From Ignelater luminosus (lineage: Eukaryota > Arthropoda > Insecta > Coleoptera > Elateridae), in NCBI GenBank assembly GCA_011009095.1, contig VTPC01091038.1:225473-289472 (forward strand): a DNA stretch of 64,000 nt, given 5' to 3'. This document shows positions 24,733 through 35,589 of this stretch, piece after piece. The translations under genes and the position numbers were made by a program. The stretch's first letter is position 1. Each line of letters begins with the position of its first letter. Below the pieces are notes generated by a model, which had not been told where the DNA came from, did not search any database, and saw only the letters and a program-made list of their open reading frames with translations.

Positions 24733-24779
24733 AGTTAGTAAAAAACTGTAATTGGTTTTCTGAAATGTCATTTGTTTAC
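24733..24779 (+). repeat. 47-bp direct repeat, left edge of the assembly gap
   Basis: The 47 bases ending at the first N are identical to the 47 bases that begin right after the last N (25180-25226). This looks like overlapping contig ends rather than biology. Confidence 0.95.
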
Positions 24780-25179
24780 NNNNNNNNNNNNNNNNNNNNN
24801 NNNNNNNNNNNNNNNNNNNNNNNNNNNNNNNNNNNNNNNNNNNNNNNNNNNNNNNNNNNNNNNNNNNNNNNNNNNNNNNNNNNNNNNNNNNNNNNNNNNN
24901 NNNNNNNNNNNNNNNNNNNNNNNNNNNNNNNNNNNNNNNNNNNNNNNNNNNNNNNNNNNNNNNNNNNNNNNNNNNNNNNNNNNNNNNNNNNNNNNNNNNN
25001 NNNNNNNNNNNNNNNNNNNNNNNNNNNNNNNNNNNNNNNNNNNNNNNNNNNNNNNNNNNNNNNNNNNNNNNNNNNNNNNNNNNNNNNNNNNNNNNNNNNN
25101 NNNNNNNNNNNNNNNNNNNNNNNNNNNNNNNNNNNNNNNNNNNNNNNNNNNNNNNNNNNNNNNNNNNNNNNNNNNNNNN
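24780..25179. other. Assembly gap of 400 Ns
   Basis: A run of exactly 400 undetermined bases. Its edges are identical for 47 bp, so the true gap length may be zero or negative, or it may hide a tandem repeat. Frames drawn through it have no meaning. Confidence 0.99.
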
Positions 25180-25226
25180 AGTTAGTAAAAAACTGTAATT
25201 GGTTTTCTGAAATGTCATTTGTTTAC
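25180..25226 (+). repeat. 47-bp direct repeat, right edge of the assembly gap
   Basis: Exact copy of 24733-24779. It continues into unique sequence beginning ATTACTC. Confidence 0.95.
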
Positions 25227-28077
25227 ATTACTCTTAATGCCTAACAGCGTGAGCAAACTCGGGTCCTAATATTATTTTCTTAATTTCTATGTTCTTAATA
25301 TCTTAAAAACGCCCTGTATAAGCATAATCATTTTGTTTCTTAATTTTCGACTCCATTATATGTACCTATTTGGTATGATGCGTTACTATTTTGGCATTTT
25401 CTAGAGAGGAAGAGTCTTTTTCATCTTTATCTTCAAAAATAACATCTTCAGATTATTTTTAAAGAAATTATAGAATTCTGCATAGCAGGAGGTAAAGTGC
25501 TTCTATAAATTTTATATATTTTTAGGTTATACTTGATTTTTACTTTTATGATGTTAAGATAAAACCGGAAATGTAGGGAAAAAACTTCATTCCGCCAGGT
25601 AAATAAATTACATGCATTAATGGCAGTATACACCCTGTTTGAAATTTGTCTCTCCTGGAGTCAAATTTGAATTTTCTAATTTATTATTACAGGGGGTTAT
25701 TTAATCACCCTATTAATCCCAAAGTTTCCGCCTTCTTTGCCTCATAATCCAGGCTTATTTTTATTTTCCATGCATAATTATTTTAAGGGTCCATTAATTT
25801 CGGAAGGTTTCAAGCTTAATATTAGTATTCATCTAAAAAGTAAATTGTATTATTTTTTGTTTTACGTTTTACAACGTTTTAAATAATTAATTCTTGGCGT
25901 TTTATCATCGTGATGGCGTTAAATAATGAAAAGGCCATTTTACTGTTGCTGAGTGAGCAGCGAGTGAAATTTCTACGTGGACAATGACATGTTCATGTAA
26001 ATGAAAAACAGTCGAGCTTATGCTTCTATAAACAGTATAAAATTAATAAAAATAGAGTTTGATAACATTAAAAGGCTAATGATGTTGAATTCTTGGAGAA
26101 CAGATAATTCATTATTATTAAACAATTTTATCAGTAGTCGCTGCGTTTTTGCTTACAATTGATTGCTTGCAGTAAACAATAGGTTAAAGAATATGACGAT
26201 AAAGTACAAGTCTTTGTTTTGCGATGAATACCAAGCATTATTTATATTTGGCATTTATTCTAATGAATAACTACATTCCAAAATTGTTTACATCCTTTAA
26301 AATGTATAATAATAATAATAAAACGTCTGTCTGCCTTTCCACTTAAAATAACATTTTATTATTTCAATTAACTTTGTTAGCTTGGCTCGCAACAAAACGA
26401 ATTGTTTTAGTTAAATTTACAATTTAAAATTTTTTCAATGCCCAAAAAAATTTTCTCGACAAAAAGGTTAATGGAAGTTGTTTTTGTATAAAAACTTTCT
26501 ACATAAACAGTTTTCAAATTCATTGCTTTCTTTGTAACACTGCTGGCAAGATCAATTTGAAGAAAGTGTTGGTGTGGGCGTTTTACAAATTAAATCGTAA
26601 CGCTCTCAAATGAATCATAAATGAGAGTTAACAGTAATTGCATTGTCTAGTTCTTGGTATGTTTATTTCAGAAAATAATATACAGGGTGTTACCATACAT
26701 CTTAATTGACTAAAGATCTGAAAATTTTAGTTTTTGATTCCTTATTCTTATTTGTTGACTTACACCTGACCGCTGACGCTGCGTTGAGTTTGTAAAAAAA
26801 TACTTGCAAGTGGGTAATTGAAACCGTGAAACGCCTATCAATGAAATATGTTGAGTAGGCTTTTAGAACCAAAGTTCCTGATCGTGGAACCGTGGAACAA
26901 GAGCTCTCAGCACTTTTCTCCATAGCAGAATTTCTTCAAGCTTCTTCGTATGGTGAGCAGGTGGTGCGTGATGCATTTAATAATGTCTGTTTTAATTGTC
27001 TTCTTAGACATTTGTACGTTTTTTCGCATGCCCTAACAAGAAGTCGTTTGTAAAGGATTGCCAAGCTGTAGAAGAACAAGAGATGCGTCTATCTAATTTC
27101 GCCAAAGACAATTCTGTGCATAGAGAGAAGAAAGCAAACCATAGGCATAGACAGAAATAACAACTTAGAAACTGATTTGGCCCATGGGGCCACCAAAGCA
27201 CCTTTTGCTCAGGAAATAGATATTTTAGAATTTTTTTATAGTCTCTTAAACATGATAAGTGTCTTCAGCATGTCTTAAGCTAAATACTTCTTGTTTTAAA
27301 TGCTATCGTCCGTTCATTTGACAATGGAGACATTGAGCGAGACAGCATCTCTACAAATCTTCAACTTCTTTTTTTGCTAGCTAAAGAGGACTTAGATTTA
27401 AAATAAATAAGAATCTGGAACCAAACATTGGTTCGTTCATTTGAACATACCACTTTAATACATTTACATACAATATGGTTCTTGCTCAATGTCAAAAAGA
27501 TGTCGCTCATAATCAATGACTATTACTCTATGGTAGTTCGAAAAACACAAACTGAAATCAAGCAAGCTGAAATCTTCTTTGGCATAAGGAAAAAGGAGGT
27601 TGAGATAAACAGTAACTTAATAGAGCTTGTGGATTTTCTCGAGTCAGGTTTGGTACTGTTAAAGAGCCAAGATCCAAAATTGGATGTTGATATCAAACAT
27701 TCTGACGTTCTCCAACTAACAGAAAGGCTGTTACGACGGTCAGTCGATTGAGTCGCAGGTTTTATGCGTTGATATGATAAGCAGAGCAAACTTTTCATGA
27801 TTTGCAAAAATTCTGTAAGGTGCTCGTTCTTACTAACTCCACGTTTCAACCTGCGCGCTACGTCACAGCACCAATAACATTTTTCTGTAAGCTGAAGAGG
27901 AGAAGCTTCCAAAGCCTTTTAAGGTCTCTGCTCCCATTCTGAGAGGAAAAACGATCAATTAATAAGAAAAATTTTTCAAGGCGCTTTCGTGTGGTATGTC
28001 AGTTTTACTTGTCTTATCAACTACGGCGCGGCGCCTAGTTGCCTCCTATGCATATGTGCTTTCTTCGACCCTGAGAT
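25227..28077. other. No gene recognised; scattered transposon-end motifs
   Basis: GCCCTGTATA at 25311, CACCCTGTT at 25631 and TACAGGGTGT at 26681 are the kind of termini found on many short insect elements, but no pair with a defined interior could be established. Frames of 60-129 codons at 26702-27912 overlap on both strands and match nothing known to me. Confidence 0.4.
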
Positions 28078-29238
28078 TACAAGGGAAGTTCATCATTTAT
28101 TGTCTCTGACATAGATAGCATTGACAAACAAATGAAAAATTGTTTGCTGTCGATTTGTTTTTTGACATTAATGTATGTGAAGTTTGGTTTCATTACGACT
28201 TTCTATTTAAAAGTTCTTAACTTTATTCTGTTTTGTGTTCGTGATTTTTTTGAAAATGGACAAATTTGAAAGAAATCCATAATGACGTGATTGAAGTGTT
28301 GGGTGAATCTTCCCCTTCATATCAAATAATGAAAAATTGGTCTCGAGATTTTAAATGTGAAAGAGAATCCTGTCAACATGCACTGGGTGCATGAAAACTG
28401 TCACCACTCAAGAAAATATAAATTTAGTCCACGACATGGTACTAAGTAATCGCAGAATTACTGTTAGATTTATAGCAGAGACATGTGGCTTTTCATAGGT
28501 ACGGTTGAAAAAATTTTGCACGGATTGAACCTCGGAAAGGTGTCTGCACATTGTATACCAAAAATGCTGACGTCTGGTCACAAACGCATCAGAGAGACTA
28601 CTGCTGAGGATAATTAACAGGATCCGGATCAATTTTTGAAAAAAATTGTTGCTGTAGATAAAACTTGGGCTCATCATTTTGATCAAGAGTCAAAATGCCA
28701 AAGTATGGAATGGCGGCATAACGGCATTTGGGATTATGAGGGAGTAATTTTTATAGATTATTTACCACGTGGGCGCACTGTTACGGGTGAAGATTATGCA
28801 AAGCTAATTCCAAAGGTTCGCGATGCTATTAAAGAAAAGCGAAGAGGAAAGTTGAGACATGGCGTTTCGTTTCATCAGGATAATGCTCTACCTCACAAGA
28901 GTTATGTTTCCATGACCGCCATTCACAATGCCGATTTTGGAATATTCGAACAACCTCCCTATTCTCCAGACTTGGCTCCCAGTTACTATTTCTTGTTGCC
29001 AAAGCTAAACGAACATCTTCGGGGAACCTATTTTTCAGACGGCAAAGTTATGTCAGCGGTAAACAAGTGATTTGCAGGCCAAAGTAAAGAATTGTTTTCG
29101 AAGGGTATTCAGGCACTTCAGCATCGATATGAAAAATGTATTAACCTATCAGGAGATTATGTTGAAAAATAAAATGGATTATACCTCTGAACTGTTTGTT
29201 TTTATGTCAGGGACAATAAATGATGAATTTTTCTGGTA
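28078..29238 (+). mobile_element. mariner element A (degenerate), TA-flanked
   Basis: Imperfect inverted ends (CAAGGGAAGTTCATCATTTA on the left against CCAGAAAAATTCATCATTTA read inward from the right) sit at TA on both sides (28078-28079 and 29237-29238). The inner part of the repeat, TTCATCATTTATTGTC, is exact. The interior is a broken mariner transposase on the plus strand. Length and structure are typical of mariner. The terminal sequence differs from the other two mariners here, so it is a separate subfamily. Confidence 0.8.
28256..29172 (+). pseudogene. mariner A transposase, inactivated
   Basis: The N-terminus begins MDKFER and is followed by short HTH-like pieces (NDVIEVLGESSPSYQIMKNW) in broken frames. 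From 28636 a 144-codon frame covers the catalytic core: VDKTW (first Asp kept, Glu changed to Lys), FIDYLPRGRTVTG, HQDNALPH (second Asp) and YSPDLAPSYYF. The third catalytic Asp is replaced by Tyr at the correct 34-residue spacing. A TGA at 29068-29070 cuts the C-terminus. After it the same frame resumes with QSKELFSKGIQALQHRYEKC and reaches a normal GDYVEK end at 29172. It cannot encode an active enzyme. Confidence 0.85.
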
Positions 29239-29810
29239 TTTATCACAACGGTGGTAGATAAAATCTTAGTAGAAGAAGTTATCTCAAGGTTAAAGGCTCT
29301 TATTTGTAATTTTCCAATTCACTATCTTCAGAGACAGCAACCTGGTTAAGGCAAAACGAGAAACAGTATTTTAAACAGAACGAGTCAACCTGTAGAGTTG
29401 CGGAAATCGTTTAGAATTAAGAAAGGAGAGAAAAGAAATTATGATCTGATGGGGTATGGTGCACAAAATTTAACATACGCAAATGCATTTTAAAAATACT
29501 ATTGGAGGATGCAGGTAACAAGAGTGTAAACAAGGAGCATAAAATAAACAAAGAAGTAAAAAGAGTGACAACTGAGAATTAGACCAAGTTTATATTAACT
29601 CTTTTTCCAATGTTGGCAGCCCGTATGGTTACAGAATTTAACTAAGAAATCTCAAGTAATTAACTCACATTTTAGAGCCTATAAGGAATGGAAATTTAAT
29701 ATGTTGATGCTTTTAGTATTGACGATTTCTGTTTATATTTGTCTTAAATGAAACTTCAAACAGAATTGATCAACAAATGCTGAAACTATATTTTATCAAG
29801 TTAAACAAGA
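29239..29810. other. Spacer between two mariners
   Basis: AT-rich sequence with no gene or repeat terminus recognised. Confidence 0.5.
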
Positions 29811-31076
29811 TACGAGGGTGGTCTGAAAAGTTTCCGACCTCAACGTGAAGATGGCAGCACTCGTAAATAAAAGCTACTGAATTTCGTTGTTCATCTGTTG
29901 ACAGTTACTCACCAAAGTGTTAGCCATTTTGGACGCGCAGTTTTTATGTAACAGTCGTTTGAGTGAGTTGATGTGAGTTTTTTTGTGAAAATGGACAAAA
30001 TCGAGTATCGAGCTGTCATTAAATATTTGTTTTTGAAAGGCAATACGCCTTCGCAAATAAAAGATGAGTTGGATTCTGTATATGGGGACTCTGCACCATC
30101 ATTTACCACAGTGAAATTTTGGACTGCTGAATCTAAACGTGGCCGTAAGAGCTTGGGAGACGATGAACGTTCGGGACGTCCAAAAACTGCAACTACCGAC
30201 GAAAACATCGCCAAAGTTTACCAAATGGCGCTAGACGACAGCCGAATTAAAGTGAGAGAGATAGCAGAGGTTATGAACATGTCAAAAGAACGTGTTTGTC
30301 ACATATTAAATCAACATTTAGGCATGAGAAAGCTGTCCGCGCGTTGGGTGCCGCGTTTGCTCACGTTAGACCAAAAACGTGTTCGAATGAATATTTCCAA
30401 CGCTCTTTTGGCGCAGTTTAGGCGAAATAAATCCGAGTTTTGGCGCCGATTAATTACTGTAGATGAAACTTGGCTACACCATTATACGCCCGAAACAAAA
30501 ATACAGTCCAAACAGTGGACTGCAAAGGGGGAACCGGCTCCAAAAAAAGCAAAAACTGTTTTTTCGGCTGGGAAAGTGATGGCGACTGTTTTTTGGGATA
30601 GTCATGGAGTTATTTTAATCGATTATCTTCAAAAAGGAAAAACCATTACAGGAGCATACTATGCATCATTACTTGACAAGCTGAAGGCAGAACTTGCGAA
30701 AAAACGGCCACATTTGCAGAAAAAGAAAATACTGTTTCACCAAGACATGGCGAAAATCCACGAATTACGGTTTGAACTGCTTGACAATCCGCCTTACTCA
30801 CCAGATTTAGCCCCAAGCGACTTCTTTTTGTTCCCTCATCTAAAAATTGCGCTCGGAGGACAAAGATTTTCGTCAAATGAAGAGGCAATCACCTTCGTGA
30901 ACAATTATTTTGCAGAGAAAAATGCCGAGTACTATTTGGACGGGTTACAGAGATGGGAGCATCGCTGGGAGAAGTGTGTAGAGTTACAAGGAGACTATGT
31001 TGAAAAATTAAAAAAAATTTCAGAAAAAATGTGTTGTATCTTTGTTAGGTCGGAAACTTTTTAGACCACCCTCGTA
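29811..31076 (+). mobile_element. mariner element B, nearly intact, TA-flanked
   Basis: The ends are about 30 bp and inverted with one mismatch. The left reads TACGAGGGTGGTCTGAAAAG, and the right read inward gives TACGAGGGTGGTCTAAAAAG. Both begin with the TA target. The total length is 1266 bp including both TAs, a normal mariner size. It carries one long transposase frame. The near-identical ends and open frame make it the youngest-looking element in the window. The terminus style suggests the mellifera/vertumnana side of the family, which is an inference. Confidence 0.92.
29991..31064 (+). CDS. mariner B transposase, open but with DD24D spacing
   Basis: The frame has 357 residues starting at MDKIEYR, the first ATG (upstream codons are GTG-led). 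Regions in order: N-terminal HTH (about 1-50), SGRPKT linker (61-66), second HTH (85-115), WVPRLL linker (120-124) and catalytic domain. Asp158 (VDETW), Asp252 (FHQD) and Asp277 (SPDLAPSDFF) form the triad. Between Asp252 and Asp277 there are 24 residues, not the 34 of mariner. The ten residues usual after HQD, including the conserved NAP..H, are absent without a frameshift. The reading frame ends at a TAG inside the right terminal repeat. Full-length but, by family knowledge, very probably inactive. Confidence 0.9.
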   Translation: MDKIEYRAVIKYLFLKGNTPSQIKDELDSVYGDSAPSFTTVKFWTAESKRGRKSLGDDERSGRPKTATTDENIAKVYQMALDDSRIKVREIAEVMNMSKERVCHILNQHLGMRKLSARWVPRLLTLDQKRVRMNISNALLAQFRRNKSEFWRRLITVDETWLHHYTPETKIQSKQWTAKGEPAPKKAKTVFSAGKVMATVFWDSHGVILIDYLQKGKTITGAYYASLLDKLKAELAKKRPHLQKKKILFHQDMAKIHELRFELLDNPPYSPDLAPSDFFLFPHLKIALGGQRFSSNEEAITFVNNYFAEKNAEYYLDGLQRWEHRWEKCVELQGDYVEKLKKISEKMCCIFVRSETF

Positions 31077-34000
31077 AGACAAACAATGAAATTTGGTAAA
31101 GCCTGAGTACAAATAGTTGAATAACGTCGCATGCTACATAGTTGTTAGTTATTAAAAGATCGAAATATACAGGGTGTTTTTTTATAATACAAAATTTTGA
31201 TATGTTCTGCTACGCAATTCCGAATATCCTGTATAATAGAAAGTAGGACTTTACATCATAAGGAATTTACTCTGTCTGAACATCTAGGGAATTGATGATA
31301 ACACAAATCTACTGCATAAGTAAAGGTGAGAAAGAAAAACAAATTATAATTTCTAAATGCAACTGTTCAACTCTCTCAGAATATAAATGATCTAAATCCA
31401 TCGTAATATTTCATTCAGTTGATGGTTTTAATTTTACTTCTCTCCTAGAGAATTTGGAACGAATTAATACTTTTTATGGCTTGTTAGCAGAAGTACGTAA
31501 ATAATTGGAAATACTATCATTACGTTTATTGTTCGTTTACTACAGTCCTAACATTGATTAATGAACGTTTCCAAAGAACCCTCGTCGTTGTCTTATTAAC
31601 ATTATAAAGGAAAAACTGCTAATTGCTTGAACTCGAGTAAATTGCATGGGCGTACAATCCTATTGTCTATTGCTAATTTTCTAAGAATTGTAAACGATTC
31701 ACATGAGCAAGACCGTCTGTCTTTTTTAATGTATGAAATGGTGCTTTAAAAAGATGTTTTAACAAATTACAGAAGTAACACCAACAATATTTTTTGTTTC
31801 GTAATCGTAAGAAAAGTGTAGCAATATCATGTTTCACTTAAGTGAATGATGTGTTTAGATAGTATCAGTATCGATTGCAGTCTAAACAAATATTGGAAAT
31901 AGCTTGTTTTAAAAGGGATCTTGTGTAAAACATCAAAAGAAATAAACTATTGAAATTCTAGACTTTTCTTTTAAATTTTACTTTCTTTATCCCATGTTCA
32001 ATATTTAATGTTGTTTTTTCAAGCAAAACACTGTTTTATCTCAAAATAAATATGTACTTGGTATGCAAACGCCTTTTATGTAAGTTTTGTAGTATCATAT
32101 TTGACTTTACTTAACATTTCTTAATAAATTATAAACTTGAGCTCAAAGTGCAAAGAAGGAAATTACAAGACCACCTTGGGATTGTCTCCCATTTTAAAAT
32201 CCATAAACTTATAAATCCACCGGAATGTTAGGTGAAGCTTAACTTCTGTTAGAGTCGGAAATTGAGTTTGAAATCTTTTGTCAACAGTTTAATGCCTTTG
32301 AATAATTCAAAGGAATTAATTTAATCTTCCGTTAAGACTGATTGAATGACAAATAAATGCACTGGGAAAGCATTTCGCATAACTTACACGTTCTGGAACT
32401 CTCTACTGATTCATCCATCCGATTAGGTTTTGATTCATTTGATACTGTTCGAAGCTTAACTTGATGTAGTTAGATGGCTTCCGCTAAAAGCAGAAATGCA
32501 AGACCTTGAACCCCGGACGAAATGATTTTGTAGTGCTTGGGTCTTAATAGACATACATTGATTTATATTTTCAAAGGTAATTAATTGAGAATTTTATGGC
32601 CAATTCTTCCATCGAAGTTATGATGCATTCCTTGCAATAAATTTTTTCTAACCGTAATAGGTTTTTTGCTGTTTCTTTTTATCGAAGCATTTCTATAGAT
32701 TTATAAAGCTAAAAAGTCACTACCACACATTCTTAATCATCGTATATCATTGCGTGTAGCCAACCATGGTCAAAAGTGCGTAAACTGAATAATAATTAAA
32801 GGTATTTATAAAAATAGTGTGTCCCCTACAACAGCAGGAAGTTGTCTGCATAAAAATAAATATATCCTTTGTTTCGTCCATCTTTATTATTTATTCACAA
32901 AATGTTAGATCGTTGCACGACTCGCATTTGGGCACGTGGATCGTCATGGTATTATACATTTTACATTTCCCTTCTTGTTTCGTTAAATATGCAAGATGTT
33001 TTACATTGTAATAGTGTTTTGTAACATCTTATTAAACTAACATTAATGGTCTTTATATCCTGAAATATAAAGCTAATAATAAGAAAAATGATCTGATTAA
33101 TATTCGCGATTTAAATTCAGCCAAGCCTTTATTTTATCACCCGTGATGATACACCTACGTAAGTATAATATAAACACTTAGCAAAATTTGCATTTTTGCA
33201 TTGGCAAGAATAACGTTTTTATATTTAGATAGCTTGCATATATTGTTTCGTTTTTATTTTCATGTACAGTTTGAAAAAAAGTTGGTCACATAAAAAAGGC
33301 GTTTCAACTTTATAATTCCATCTCTTTTTCAGCTTTGAATGATGCTATGTTCACTAGCTTTTTTTTCCGGAATTCATATACGAAAAAAACTAGTTTCATA
33401 TAAAAAATGAGACATCTAAAGATGTCCCCTTTTTAGAAACCTTGAATGTAGTACATACTGTCTGCTATTTAGAAAGAATATTCTAGCTTGCCGACTAACG
33501 TGGGCGAAATATTTCTGGGAAGTGCACAGGTAAAGGATGGCTAATTGAGGTTTGAATTCGAATATCTAATCATAACCAAACTAACAAGCTGCATTTAAAT
33601 TAAATTTCAATGATTAATTTTGAACTGTTTTTATATTTACTTGTACATGCGTGTCGAGCATTCTAATATTTCTATAATCATCGATGTCACACTATGCAAT
33701 GAGACTTTGTTGAGGAAAAACAAGAATAACACTCTAATAATGACGACAATATGGTTTCTATCAATAAATATAAGTAAACATTGATATGAAGGTGAAGTTT
33801 AGCTAAGATGCTTGCGACGATATTTTTGCTATAGTGGCGACGGGGACGGGAAAGTCAAACGTATGATTCCAAGCGAGTGTCACATTAAGATCAGGGTAGA
33901 ATGTCTGAATCTGGGAGATACTATTTATGTCTTACTGCCTTCTCGAGAGTAATTCTGGGCCGTTGCATAGAGACCATTGCTTCATAGGATCGCGAAAAGC

Positions 34001-34244
34001 AAAACTATGCAAGCAAACTAAAACACTGATCAAATTAAAATTTGACAATTAGATTTACCCATCATCAAGAGCCACCTAGATACATCACTGAACTGAAGTA
34101 ATCCGTAGGACTTTGCATACTAAACAGAGCAAGAAGCAGGTTTCGTAAACGTAAGTGGCAGAAAGGTAGGTTTACAGTTCTTCACGTTTATTAGAGGATG
34201 ATGTTAGTACCAGAGCGACCTGCTGCAGCCGATATAATCTAGGA
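31077..34244. other. No gene recognised
   Basis: AT-rich with short chance frames. TACAGGGTGT at 31168 followed by ATATCCTGTATA about 65 bp later may be a very short element or a solo end. Nothing else is supportable. Confidence 0.45.
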
Positions 34245-34458
34245 CAGGGGTCGGTAACCTTTTCGGAGCACAGTCATTTTATCCCAAATGTTTTACCCAA
34301 GATTTATAAAGAACCGCAGTGGGTACAGAAGGGAGTTTGAGATACAATATTTTAACGCAATATGGATAAAAATATTTAATACAAACAAATACAATACAAA
34401 AAATACAAAACACAACTTCAAGTAAATAATTCATAATGGAACTTTTGACACTGAATTT

Positions 34459-34716
34459 TCACAGAGTTGTTTCATGTTCGGTCTTCAATTTTAAACAAGT
34501 TTCGAGGCTTACATCATTAAGCTGACTTCTCAGCTCGCTTTTAATGGCATATATGTTGAAGAACATCTGCGCACAATAAGTGGACCCAAAAATTGTCACG
34601 ATTCTGATTGTTAGGACTTTGAGTTGATGATAATAATCGGAAAGGCTATTCCATGTTTTGAAAATTAATTGGTCCTCTTTTTGACAGTTGGAAAGTTCCA
34701 TCCTTTTAGGATTCAT
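34459..34716 (-). pseudogene. hAT transposase C-terminal dimerisation region
   Basis: The frame contains VTIFGSTYCAQMFFN, then IKSELRSQLNDVSLETCLKL. This is the hATC block (FGSTY.CE..FS..K..KS..RS.L....L..CL.L) of hAT transposases with several consensus residues changed. It lies close to the element's terminus, as expected for the C-terminus. Confidence 0.75.
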
Positions 34717-35173
34717 GGTTTAAGTCGCTTTTTCTCTTTTCAGGTTTTCTAGTTCCACTTGTAAAAGCGTAAATCTTGAAGACCACAAATCGTTGCTTTT
34801 TAAGTCTTATTAATTGTAGTTCAAACTGAACTCTAGCAACTGTTGAAAATGGCGAAAAATTTGTTCGATTGTAGTCCACCACAAGTGGTTTTGTCAAGAA
34901 CGAAAGAGTGGACTTTTCATTTCTAAAATCTTTGAAACGATCAGTAAATTAATCATGCATTTTTGCAGTTGCTGCCAGAATGAACTTGCTATGGATGACA
35001 TTTTCAGTAGTTTCCAGATGTGTTTTTCAAGTTTCAAAATTAAACAGATTTCCACTCTTGAAGTCTTCCGTAAACAATAGTAATTGTTGTTCGAAGGAAA
35101 GGACGGTGTATAAGTGTATTTGCAGTGTTAACTCTGCCTTGTAACTTCTGATTGAGGTAGTTTAAATGGGATG

Positions 35174-35497
35174 TCATATCAACGGCAAAGTAAAAACATC
35201 GTGCTCCACAAAGAGGATAACAAATCCTTTACGTTTATCCGTCATACTGGATGCTCCATACTCCATAGATACCAATTTATTGATGTCAATTACCCTAACA
35301 GTCACAAATTCCAAAATTGCTGCAGAGATATCTTCATTTCGAGTTTGCCCTTGAAGTGGTAGCAAAGCCAATAATTCTTCATGGAGACTTTTATCAGAAA
35401 CATACCGTCTCGGAAGACTAACTTTTGCGATGTCTTTCACATCACACGACTTGTCACATGCTAAAGAAAATACAGATGCCGATTTTATATCATTCAT
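35174..35497 (-). pseudogene. hAT transposase central fragment (GTF2IRD2/ZBED-like)
   Basis: The frame reads KSASVFSLACDKSCDVKDIA, then RYVSDKSLHEELLALLPLQG, then TRNEDISAAILEFV and YGASSMTDKRKGFV. This follows the hAT transposase catalytic region: A.DES.D..D.AQ, RYV, EELL.LLPL.GQT and DGA.SMTG..KGF. The residue usually seen as DES is DKS here, and the usual DGA is YGA, so acidic catalytic-region positions are lost. It is separated from the C-terminal piece by unreadable sequence. Confidence 0.75.
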
Positions 35498-35589
35498 CTA
35501 TTGATCTGTCACATTCTTGCCGATCTTAATTGTTCTGTCTTTAATTTTTTTAAATAATATCTTGTTTATTTTTTTTGGAAATTTTGGAA

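Larger units (their letters stand above)
34245..35497 (-). mobile_element. hAT element, 3' part only
   Basis: The terminus CAGGGGTCGGTAACCTTTTC at 34245 is a classic hAT end, preceded by ATCTAGGA (34237-34244), which fits the 8-bp nTCTAGAn-type target. On the minus strand the interior encodes fragments of a transposase related to the GTF2IRD2/ZBED family. No second terminus or duplicate of the 8-mer was found on the right, where the tandem array begins, so the 5' part is lost. Confidence 0.75.

Noticed and set aside
24484..25244. Long frames of 137-244 codons across the N run
   Set aside because: They consist mainly of undetermined residues and exist only because Ns break no frame.
27428..27912. 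Overlapping 107- and 129-codon frames on opposite strands
   Set aside because: Neither shows a recognisable domain, splice signals or repeat context. I could not choose between them, so no gene was called.
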